Shown here: in pieces, positions 11,969 through 20,459 of the stretch
How positions within the stretch are numbered: the first letter of the stretch is position 1
How the letters are laid out: the number at the start of each line of letters is the position of its first letter
Assembly: GCA_028823485.1 (NCBI GenBank)
Contig: JAPKBG010000004.1
Span: 1-64,000, forward strand
Source of the DNA: Methylophilaceae bacterium
GTDB taxonomy: Bacteria; Pseudomonadota; Gammaproteobacteria; Burkholderiales; Methylophilaceae
DNA length: 64,000 nt
Reading direction: 5' to 3'
The notes under the pieces: generated by a model
What the model saw: only the letters and a program-made list of their open reading frames with translations
What the model was told of the DNA's origin: nothing
Databases searched by the model: none
Translations under genes and position numbers: made by a program

Positions 11969-12901
11969 TTAGCTTTTCTCATTAAGGAAGTAATCTGGAC
12001 GCCAAGACAAGCCTCCAAAGATGGTTTTAATTCTGTCTTGATTATTCCTACATTTCTTGAAATCGCCCCATAAATAGCCAAACTCAATAAATATAATTTT
12101 AATCGGATTGTTGGTGTTAATTTCGTTTACTAATCCATAACTAACCTTTTTATTCTCACGCTCAAAAGTTCCAAAGAGCTTGTCCCAAATCATCATAACC
12201 CCTCCATAATTCTTATCCAGATATTGTTTATTTGATCCGTGATGTACCCTGTGAACAGATGGCGTATTAAATACCTCGTCTAACCATCCCAGCTTTCCTA
12301 TGTATTCAGTATGAATCCAATGCTGATACTGAGCAATGAGTACCAATGCCACAAGTGCCTGAAATGGATTAAAACCTATCAAAATCATTGGGACTAGAAA
12401 AATCCACTCAAAGAAACCTTCGACTAAGCTTAGTCGGAATCCGACTGTCAGGTTGTAATCTACTGAACTGTGATGAACATTATGGCTCGCCCACAGAACT
12501 CGGTGTTTATGCTCAAATCGATGCATCCAGTAGTATGTAAAATCAGCTACCAGTATCGCCAAAACCCAAGTCCACCCAGTCATTTTAATATGTAAGGGCG
12601 TAATAATAAAAAAAGGCAATAAAGCAACAAATGCGATAGATGCGAATGCAGTTTTTTCTACTACTTGATGCGTAAGGAAAATTACACAATTTGCTACAGT
12701 GTCTTTCCACCTACGCTCTTTTTCCGTAAGTATATCAAGAATTATTTCACAACCAGTGATGCTTAGATTGGTGATAAACAGTGACGCTACTACCAACATA
12801 ATTGGATGAGTTTCGAAAAGGGATGCCAAGTATTCAATTAGCATAAGGAAACCCTGATTCATTAAAAGCCAGACACAACGTCGGTAATTTGTACATTCCA
12901 A
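11969..12901 (-). CDS. Sterol desaturase / fatty acid hydroxylase family membrane protein
   Basis: Histidine-box motifs HRFEH, HNVHHSS, HRVHH with several hydrophobic helices. Confidence 0.9.
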   Translation of the reverse strand: MECTNYRRCVWLLMNQGFLMLIEYLASLFETHPIMLVVASLFITNLSITGCEIILDILTEKERRWKDTVANCVIFLTHQVVEKTAFASIAFVALLPFFIITPLHIKMTGWTWVLAILVADFTYYWMHRFEHKHRVLWASHNVHHSSVDYNLTVGFRLSLVEGFFEWIFLVPMILIGFNPFQALVALVLIAQYQHWIHTEYIGKLGWLDEVFNTPSVHRVHHGSNKQYLDKNYGGVMMIWDKLFGTFERENKKVSYGLVNEINTNNPIKIIFIEFGYLWGDFKKCRNNQDRIKTIFGGLSWRPDYFLNEKS

Positions 12902-12971
12902 CTAAACTAGGAAAGCTGAGATGCCAGCGTTTTTGTACTTGCATTGCCATAAAAGACCCTGTAAATAAATA

Positions 12972-13000
12972 TTGATGAGCGAACGATTGTTCATTATAAT
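12972..13000 (+). promoter_or_regulatory. Sigma-70-type promoter with TetR-like operator in the spacer
   Basis: TTGATG-17 bp-TATAAT; spacer contains the palindrome GAACGATTGTTC; upstream of the TetR gene and divergent from the desaturase. Confidence 0.65.
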
Positions 13001-13043
13001 ATAGGCTTCTTAATAATCACACAAGTTACAAAGTGAAACACTT

Positions 13044-13640
13044 ATGAATAAACGAGAAAAGGGTAAGGCGGAACGGCGTAACCTAATAGTAAACACGGCT
13101 ATTGAATGCTTTATTAGGAATGGTATTCATAAAACAGGTATACGTGAAATAGCAAAGGAGGCGAATGTTAGCTTAGGAAATATGTACAATCATTTTTCCA
13201 GCAAACATGAACTTATTGCTGAAATTGCAGCTGTTGACAAAAGGGACCTTGAACGTATCATCAAAGAGATTAATAGCAATGAAGACCCTGCCACTGCAAT
13301 AAGTAAACTCATTGATAACTACCTTGATTATGTATCTGTATTTGAGAATGCTGTTCTGACAATCGATATTATTGCGGAGTCAATAAGGAATCCCATTGTT
13401 GCAGAACAGTTTGAATCAAATCGACGAAACCTTTGTGATGCAGTTACTGCAACCATCAAAAAGGGTATATCGGAGGGTGTAATGAGAGATCAAATCAGTA
13501 TTGATGATACAGTCAAATTATTGTTAGATGCTATAGAAGGCCTGGGTCTGCGTAATGGTCTAGCTCAGATAAAACCATCAACAGTAGAAAGAAAAACACT
13601 TCAAGAAATGATATTCAGAATGATATTACTAGGCCCATAA
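13044..13640 (+). CDS. TetR/AcrR family transcriptional regulator
   Basis: N-terminal HTH RNLIVNTAIECFIRNGIHKTGIREIAKEANVSLGNMYNHFSSKHELIAEIA. Confidence 0.93.
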   Translation: MNKREKGKAERRNLIVNTAIECFIRNGIHKTGIREIAKEANVSLGNMYNHFSSKHELIAEIAAVDKRDLERIIKEINSNEDPATAISKLIDNYLDYVSVFENAVLTIDIIAESIRNPIVAEQFESNRRNLCDAVTATIKKGISEGVMRDQISIDDTVKLLLDAIEGLGLRNGLAQIKPSTVERKTLQEMIFRMILLGP

Positions 13641-13784
13641 TAGATACGCAACGTGACTACCTTCTGGCTTGAAACAAACATTTACTGAGAAATTTATAAG
13701 CCACATAGTTGATTCTTTATCTAAAATAGCAATCAATAATCACGATATTGATTGGCCGTTCCGTTATGGTGTTGCACAGTTTGT

Positions 13785-13855
13785 TGTCTAATAAAAAAAT
13801 AACAACAAGCCTAGGTAATGAGTGTGTAGGGCAGGCTCAACGAATTTATTAGACA
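13785..13855. repeat. attC-like imperfect inverted repeat (possible integron cassette recombination site)
   Basis: tGTCTAATaaa ... aacaaGCCT ... AGGCtcaacg ... tttATTAGACa; 11-bp perfect outer arms (TGTCTAATAAA/TTTATTAGACA) and shorter inner arms, ~71 bp overall; an upstream reading frame stops at the outer arm (GTT GTC TAA). Confidence 0.4.
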
Positions 13856-13910
13856 GCCAGTTTTAATTTTTACATATAAATCATGATTTTATAATGTTTT
13901 AGCTGCAGGG

Positions 13911-13955
13911 TTGTGATTCCGGTTGTAGGGGGTTCGAGCCCTCAGCCACCCCATT
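13911..13955 (+). repeat. Partial duplicate of the tRNA-His 3' end (attachment-site-like repeat)
   Basis: ttgtgattccggttgtagggggttcgagccctcagccaccccatt vs tRNA-His ttgtgattccggttgtcgtgggttcgagccccatcagccaccccatt (11669..11715). Confidence 0.85.
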
Positions 13956-14092
13956 TTCTATTCTAAATAGTAGAATCGAAACATGAGCTTACAAATATCA
14001 AGCGAACTTAGTCATAAAATCAGACAAGCACCCCTCAACAGTTTTTTAATACGCTGCTTTAGTTAACTGGACTAACCCAGTCTTTTTGAACG

Positions 14093-14254
14093 TTAAACAA
14101 CCTCTAATAGCAGCTCTTCTGTATTGTAAGCTTCATTCGCTTCCCGTTCGATATAAGCCGTTGCATATGTTGCTTGGTGCGCTGAGAAATGGTCATCATC
14201 TGTTCCGATTGCATCATCTGGTGTTTGTAGATCTAAAGACTGCAAGTTCGTCAT
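14093..14254 (-). CDS. Small acidic hypothetical protein (53 aa)
   Basis: ATG..TAA, MTNLQSLDLQTPDDAIGTDDDHFSAHQATYATAYIEREANEAYNTEELLLEVV; below the ORF-track cutoff. Confidence 0.45.
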   Translation of the reverse strand: MTNLQSLDLQTPDDAIGTDDDHFSAHQATYATAYIEREANEAYNTEELLLEVV

Positions 14255-14271
14255 TATGTTTTCTCGTTTTG

Positions 14272-14451
14272 TCAGGTGCTTTCTAAACCCATCTCTAAAT
14301 CAAGTTGTAAATCTAGCTCTTCAGCTTGGTAAAAAAGTGAATCATCCCAGCTTGTAATATCTCGTGTTGCTAATAAACGATCATAGATATTCATGTATTC
14401 GCTATAAAGCTGATCTTATTCATCTAGTAATAGTTCGTTTGCTACTTCCAT
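14272..14451 (-). pseudogene. Small hypothetical ORF with in-frame TAA
   Basis: MEVANELLLDE*DQLYSEYMNIYDRLLATRDITSWDDSLFYQAEELDLQLDLEMGLEST*; TAA at 14416-14418. Confidence 0.4.
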
Positions 14452-14680
14452 CACACACCATCCAATTCACTTTGTTGTGTTAAGTATTACTTCGGCATGA
14501 ACAAAACAACCTTTAGATGAGGCACGTGAATTAACGTCTTATTCTTTACTTTGGACGAAATTGTGAGATATGCAAAAATTGTACGAAAAATGAAGCAGGC
14601 AGTGTAAGAACACTTCATTTTTTGCAGGGGCGTATTTGAGTTATTATTAACTTGATGATTTATCAAAGGATTTAGTTGGC

Positions 14681-15211
14681 GTGTGCTGTGGTATAAAACT
14701 TGCATCTTATAAGACCAACATAAATTATCCTAATGAGGAGTTCTTGCATGCAAGTATTGTCATTTTTTTACGTGGTTTATCGTTAGCCCTTATTACCATT
14801 TTTTTGTTCACGGCGCAGTTGAGCCATGCGGCCTTTAAAAGCCCTGTTGGCTTATGGCAAACCATTGATGATAAGTCAGGAAAACCGCGCTCATTAATCC
14901 GTATTAGTCAGAAATATGGAAAGTTAAGTGCGGTGATTGAAAAAGGCTTGCTTGAGTCAGATACGTCAGATGCTGTTTGTGATCAGTGTAAAGATGAGAG
15001 AAAAGGACATAAAATTGTCGGGATGACCATTGCTGAAGGCCTTGAAAAGGATGGAGATGAATATAATGGCGATAAAATTTTAGCCCCCGAGAATGGTAAA
15101 ATCTATAAATGCTAAATGTCGCTAAATGTCGCCGGGTATGAATTAGAAGTGCGGGGTTATATTGGTTTTTCTTTACTTGGGCGCTCACAAATTTGGAAGA
15201 GAATTGAGTAG
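14681..15211 (+). pseudogene. DUF2147 family secreted protein interrupted by an in-frame TAA
   Basis: KSPVGLWQTIDDKSGKPRSLIRISQKYGKLSAVIEKG..CDQCKDERKGHKIVGMTIAEGLEKDGDEYNGDKILAPENGKIYKC*MSLNVAGYELEVRGYIGFSLLGRSQIWKRIE*; same frame resumes after the TAA at 15113-15115. Confidence 0.8.
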
Positions 15212-15306
15212 TTTTGCCCCAGAATGCAATAAATCACATTTAATGGTGATTTAATACTTGGAATTTTTTTTAAAAAACGGTATCATGCGCGGCTTGTTAG
15301 TGATTT

Positions 15307-15382
15307 GGGTGCTTAGCTCAGTTGGTAGAGCGTCGCCCTTACAAGGCGAATGTCAGCGGTTCGACCCCGTTAGCACCCACCA
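15307..15382 (+). tRNA. tRNA-Val (anticodon TAC)
   Basis: gggtgcttagctcagttggtagagcgtcgcccttacaaggcgaatgtcagcggttcgaccccgttagcacccacca. Confidence 0.96.
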
Positions 15383-15429
15383 TTTCAATAACGAGATAAA
15401 TCATGATTGTTTTCGAACAATGATGTTTA

Positions 15430-15506
15430 GGAGCGGTAGTTCAGTTGGTTAGAATACCGGCCTGTCACGCCGGGGGTCGCGGGTTCGAGTCCCGTCCGCT
15501 CCGCCA
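15430..15506 (+). tRNA. tRNA-Asp (anticodon GTC)
   Basis: ggagcggtagttcagttggttagaataccggcctgtcacgccgggggtcgcgggttcgagtcccgtccgctccgcca. Confidence 0.97.
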
Positions 15507-15511
15507 GCATT

Positions 15512-15549
15512 AAAAAAGGGTTGTAGCTGAAAAGCTATAACCCTTTTTC
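15512..15549 (+). terminator. Rho-independent terminator after the tRNA-Val/tRNA-Asp pair
   Basis: aaaaaagggttgtagct-gaaa-agctataaccctttttc. Confidence 0.85.
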
Positions 15550-15611
15550 ATATCTCGATATGGATAGGCATTAAAGTCGCTATTGGTGACGGCCACTTTT
15601 CCGATTAGCTG

Positions 15612-15764
15612 CTAGTACGCTTGTTCAGCTGCCACAGTTTCGACAAAGAAATAATGGTCATCAAAAGAGTGATTAAGTAGCTCAGCTTCTTGCTGCGCTA
15701 ATACAAAACTTTCCGCTTCAAACACTGGGTCGTTTTGTTCATCTAATACTTGATAAATTGTCAT
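15612..15764 (-). CDS. Small acidic hypothetical protein (50 aa), paralogous to 22588..22737
   Basis: MTIYQVLDEQNDPVFEAESFVLAQQEAELLNHSFDDHYFFVETVAAEQAY; internal ATG of the 15612..15845 ORF chosen by alignment to the paralog. Confidence 0.6.
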   Translation of the reverse strand: MTIYQVLDEQNDPVFEAESFVLAQQEAELLNHSFDDHYFFVETVAAEQAY

Positions 15765-16000
15765 GTCGTACTCATTTAATGGTAAGTCGTTTAATACAGT
15801 CATTACATAATGATTGAGCAAGAGCTGCACCAAAAGTTTAATCAAATTAAGACCTTAAAATTTTTCTATTGTTCTTACTTTTTTAGGCTTTACACTTGAA
15901 GTAAAGCTTTAATCATTTTCCAAAAGTGTTGGCATCCGTGCTTTATACAATGCATTTATTTTGTGATAAGTTAATGACGGACTAGAGAAATATGGCCGGG

Positions 16001-16168
16001 CTACACCACCTCTATTACGGCGATGTTGTCACTTACCTCATCATTTTTTAAACGCAGAGCTCGTGTACTTAAATCAGCTCGGAGTTTGCTTTGATCGTTG
16101 ATTTGATCTAAGTCGAGAAAGTACCAAAAGCGCTGATTCTCTTCTTTAAGTAATTCGTAAATATCCAT
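16001..16168 (-). CDS. Small hypothetical protein (55 aa)
   Basis: MDIYELLKEENQRFWYFLDLDQINDQSKLRADLSTRALRLKNDEVSDNIAVIEVV; ATG..TAG, not in the ORF track. Confidence 0.45.
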   Translation of the reverse strand: MDIYELLKEENQRFWYFLDLDQINDQSKLRADLSTRALRLKNDEVSDNIAVIEVV

Positions 16169-16298
16169 TAAACATCTGTTTTCATATAATCTATTTTTGT
16201 TTTAGTATTACATCGGCCGCCACAGTGAAAACTTGATGGGATATGGCTATTTAAAATAGCCTTGAGCCAGGCAATGCGGGGCATGAAAGGTTGCGAAT

Positions 16299-16508
16299 AT
16301 GAAGCCAGAAGATTTACAAAAGCTAGTGACAATGGAAATGCCTTATGGGAAACATAAGGGCAGGGTACTGGCAGACCTGCCAGGTAATTATTTGAATTGG
16401 TTTTCCCGGGAAGGCTTTCCTAAGAGTGAGCTAGGTCGATTGTTACAGTTAATGCAAGAGATAGACCATAACGGCTTGTCTGATTTGTTGAAGCCGTTAC
16501 GGCAGTAA
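16299..16508 (+). CDS. DUF3820 family protein
   Basis: MPYGKHKGRVLADLPGNYLNWFSREGFPKSELGRLLQLMQEI..LLKPLR. Confidence 0.85.
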   Translation: MKPEDLQKLVTMEMPYGKHKGRVLADLPGNYLNWFSREGFPKSELGRLLQLMQEIDHNGLSDLLKPLRQ

Positions 16509-16525
16509 AAATACTCTATGGTGAT

Positions 16526-17698
16526 TTAATGCACAGGCGGGTTGTCCACGTCTAAACTGAGTGGTTTTTTCAACACAAATGATGGCAAAATAGTCGTGAT
16601 TGCGGCATACACGAGTAAGCCGCCAAATAAGGTGTCACTAATGCCAAATTTTTCGTGCAAAATACTGGCAATCACCAGTGTGAAAATGAGTGTTGGCGCG
16701 AGGGCAACGGCAATATCAAGACTACTTTGATTAGTATCTTTATTGACGTAAATACGCTGTGCGGCAACGGCGCCGATTCTAAATGGCAGTAAAATAGCCG
16801 TAATCGCAAGACCTATCCAAAGAGACTCCCACTGTAATGCACCTTCAGGTACTTTCATTCCTCCATAAAAAAAGTAGAACGGTACAAAGAAGGACGCAAA
16901 CAATTGTACGGCATGTAGATTGTCATCAGATGCTAGTGTCGGCATTCTTTTGTGTAATTGTCTTGCGGCTAGGCCGGTAAAGAACGCGCCAACAAGATAG
17001 TAAACACCGAGTTGTTTGGTGAGGTAGGCAGCAATAAGCCCAACCATGATGAGTAGTGAGAATTCAGAGCCTGGTGCGAATGGAATGACAATCCGACCTA
17101 AAAATATAAATAATAATGGTAAGCCAAAGGCAATAGCCAGCAGTGCCGCTAAAGAAATGCCTAAATCACTAGGAGAATTAGATTTTAAAAATATAAAGAG
17201 TAGTAATAGCGCTAACAGCTCGCCTGCAATGGCCTTGCTTTTGACCCAAAACTCTTCGTTCTTGTCGAGGTCAATTCCGGATAGCGATTCAAGAATAAAC
17301 CCTGTTGATGGCGTGAGTAGTGCTAAGGCGATTAAGCCAGAAATTTGTAGAGAAAAATCAAAGTAACTCATGCCTGCCCATGTGAAGCAAGCAATGGCTA
17401 TGCAGCGAATAAGCAAATGATTTAATAGCGGCCAAAAACCTTTTTTGAGTTCTTGTATATCAACCTCTAAGCCTGCAAATAGAAATAAGGATGAGATACC
17501 CAGTGCGGCTAAAAAGCTTAAGGTGGTGTCGTGACTATAGTCTGCGATACCAAAAACCGTAATCATGCCCAAAGCAAAGCAGGTCAATGGTGCAGGTATG
17601 TTATATTTTTGTAATGCTCTAGGGAAGACAAGCAAAATAAAAACAATGGATAAGTAGAGCACTTGGTCAGATATTGATGCGAATGAAAATTCGTTCAT
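16526..17698 (-). CDS. Cation:proton antiporter (CPA2/Kef-like)
   Basis: About 11 hydrophobic helices; ..ALLTPSTGFILESL.., ..VYYLVGAFFTGLAARQLHKRMP... Confidence 0.85.
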   Translation of the reverse strand: MNEFSFASISDQVLYLSIVFILLVFPRALQKYNIPAPLTCFALGMITVFGIADYSHDTTLSFLAALGISSLFLFAGLEVDIQELKKGFWPLLNHLLIRCIAIACFTWAGMSYFDFSLQISGLIALALLTPSTGFILESLSGIDLDKNEEFWVKSKAIAGELLALLLLFIFLKSNSPSDLGISLAALLAIAFGLPLLFIFLGRIVIPFAPGSEFSLLIMVGLIAAYLTKQLGVYYLVGAFFTGLAARQLHKRMPTLASDDNLHAVQLFASFFVPFYFFYGGMKVPEGALQWESLWIGLAITAILLPFRIGAVAAQRIYVNKDTNQSSLDIAVALAPTLIFTLVIASILHEKFGISDTLFGGLLVYAAITTILPSFVLKKPLSLDVDNPPVH

Positions 17699-17830
17699 AT
17701 GCGCTTATTAAAAAAGATTTTCACTATTATTACACAAATCTAAACTTAACAATATTTAGCAATTTTTAGGTGATTTAGCTAAAAGATTAGGTGATAAAAT
17801 CAGCGAAATTTAATTCACAAATCACTCCAT

Positions 17831-19181
17831 ATGCAACGACTCACATTCGCCAGTGTTGCTAACACAATCCGTCATATATTCAGTCTTTCAGATGATAAAT
17901 CGAAAGCCGATGCGATTGATACGGAAATTCGCTCCAACGTCAGTTTGCGCGGTACTAACTTATGGGTGTTGATATTTGCGATTTTGATTGCTTCGGTCGG
18001 TTTAAATGTGAACTCGACTGCAGTGGTGATTGGTGCAATGTTGATTTCACCATTGATGGGTCCAATTATGGGCATCGGTTACAGCATTGGTGTTTATGAT
18101 TTTCCATTAATACGTAAGTCGGTGATGAGTTTGCTATTGGCGACTGTAATCGCTTTCTTAGCATCTACTTTGTATTTCTTGATTAGCCCATTATTAGAGG
18201 CGCACTCTGAATTGCTGGCAAGGACATCACTAACTATATGGTATGTATTGATCGCTTTTTTTGGCGGATTGGCAGGCATTATTGCGGCAACCAGAAAAAT
18301 TAAAACCAATGTGATTCCTGGTGTAGCGATTTCGACAGCATTAATGCCGCCGCTTTGTACGGCTGGTTACGGCCTTGCGAATGGGCAGTGGCATTTCTTT
18401 TTCGGGGCCTTTTACCTTTACATTATTAACTCTGTATTTATTGCTTTTGCAGCGTTTATTATTATTTCTGCAATGAAGTTGCCGCATCGCAATTATGTGG
18501 ATGCAAAAAACAGAAAGTCGTGTCAAAAAATACTTGTCTTTTCTGGTCTTTGTAACCGTCGTTCCCAGTTTATATTTGGCTTACAACTTAGTAAAAGAAG
18601 AGGTCTTTGCGCAACAAGCTAAATCATTTGTGATTAAAGAGTTTAAATTTGATGAAACGTACTATACCAATTTAGAGATTGATCCTAAATCTAAAAAAAT
18701 TGAGTTGTCGTTAATTGGTAAGTCTATTTCAAAAAGCACGTTAGAAGCCATATAAAATAAGTTAATCAAAAACGCTTTGGAAGCGACGTCATTAGTTGTT
18801 CATCAGGCGGGTGAGCGAAAGATTGATACACTCTCCTTAAAAATGAGCATCATGGCTGATCTGTATAAGGAAAGTAAGATTGCCGTTGATTCGAGAGACA
18901 AACAAATTGCAAAATTAAATGAGCAGTTGCATTCATATAAAACGGCAGAGGAACTGATGGAAAGCGTGACGCCGGAGTTGCATGTCTTGTTCCCTGAAAT
19001 CAATAGCATCGTGATTGCTAATGGCATTAGCTCTACGTCTCGCTATGATGTCTACCATCAAAAAGCAACACTCCTAGTAGTCGATGCAAAAAAGAAGCTA
19101 TCCGCTCAGGATGCAGAGCGCTTAACCACCTGGCTGGAAGAGCGCTTAAAAACACAAAAGATTAAATTAATTTACGGGTGA
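17831..19181 (+). pseudogene. DUF389 (TIGR00341-type) membrane protein, broken by an A-run frameshift and an in-frame TAA
   Basis: Frame 1: ..NSTAVVIGAMLISPLMGPIMGIGYSIGVYD..MKLPHRNYVDA; continues in another frame as KTESRVKKYLSFLVFVTVVPSLYLAYNLVKEEVF..STLEAI*NKLIKNALEATSLVVHQAGERK. Shift at A6 run 18505-18510; TAA at 18753-18755. Confidence 0.8.
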
Positions 19182-19399
19182 TCTTCATCCTAACAACGTT
19201 AAGTTGCACCAAGCTGGTGCGACTTAACGTTGGCTTATCTTAAATCATTCCGCGCTACAAGCTACTTTTTATAGTGCGAAAAAATACCCAACCCATTGTT
19301 TTTAATTGATATATAGCCAGTGATGATATTCGTTATCACGGCTAATTGACGGCATAATAATCAGCCAACGGCCTTGGCATGCTGATTGCTTAATCTACA

Positions 19400-20368
19400 G
19401 TGAAGACAATATCTTTCCTATATAGATTGGCTGTTAGTATGATTCGATTATTATTTACACTCTTGTATTCAATTGTGATGCATTTAAGCATTGTAACTTC
19501 AGCGTGGGCGGTACCAACTGATGCATTGTTGGTGCAAGCAGCCCAGCATGTCGTTAAAGTGCATGTGGCATTAAAAAATGGCAATAACGGCACGGGTTCT
19601 GGTGTCGTGGTTGCAAAAAATCGCATTGTGACCAACTGCCATGTGGTTGCGAATGCTTCAAGTATTCATGTGACTGTTGAGGGTGTGCCTTACATCGGGA
19701 GTGCGATTACACCAGATTGGTATCACGACGTTTGTCTTGTGACAGTTAAAGATTTGGATGCGCCAATTGCAACAATCGGGGCAAGTGAAAGTCTAGAGTA
19801 TGAGCAAGCAGTATTTGCGATTGGTTACCCTAATGTCTCATCAACACCTGTACGTACGTTTGGCCATGTTAAAGGGTTATTCCCATTGGATGATAGTGTG
19901 ATTATTCGCTCCAGTAGCACGTTTAAACGAGGTGAAAGTGGCGGCGGCGTGTTTGATGATACAGGGCACTTGGTCGGGATCATTACCTTAAAAAGCCCGG
20001 GTAAGCAAACCTACTATTACAATATGCCAGTTGAATGGGTGCAAGCGCTACTAGACCAGCCTGAGCAAGCCATTACAACGCATGCTAAACCTGCATTCTG
20101 GGCAACTTCAGCAGATCAATGGCCGTATTTTATGCAAGTTGTGCAGCCATATTTAACGGATGATTTTACATCATTAATGGCGGTGGCGACTCAATGGGCG
20201 GCACAAGAGCCCAATAATGCGGAAGCATGGTTTTATCTGGCAGTAGCAGAGTACGTAGCCCACGATGCAACGAATGCTGAAAAGCACATGAGAAAAGTCA
20301 TCGCGCACAATGCGCAACATAGCCAAGCCATTTATTATCTAGGCTTAATCACGGCAGAGCACGGTTAA
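19400..20368 (+). CDS. Trypsin-like serine protease with TPR-like C-terminus
   Basis: GSGVVVAKNRIVTNCHVV (His), HDVCLV (Asp), GESGGGVFD (Ser); C-terminal helical repeats; paralog at 28077..29012. Confidence 0.87.
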   Translation: MKTISFLYRLAVSMIRLLFTLLYSIVMHLSIVTSAWAVPTDALLVQAAQHVVKVHVALKNGNNGTGSGVVVAKNRIVTNCHVVANASSIHVTVEGVPYIGSAITPDWYHDVCLVTVKDLDAPIATIGASESLEYEQAVFAIGYPNVSSTPVRTFGHVKGLFPLDDSVIIRSSSTFKRGESGGGVFDDTGHLVGIITLKSPGKQTYYYNMPVEWVQALLDQPEQAITTHAKPAFWATSADQWPYFMQVVQPYLTDDFTSLMAVATQWAAQEPNNAEAWFYLAVAEYVAHDATNAEKHMRKVIAHNAQHSQAIYYLGLITAEHG

Positions 20369-20459
20369 CTTTCAGTACGCGCTTCAGTTTGTTGGGTGTT
20401 CTGTAAAGTGATCAGGCCCAAAGGTAACTGACACTTAATTAAACCTAATGTTTGGTGTT

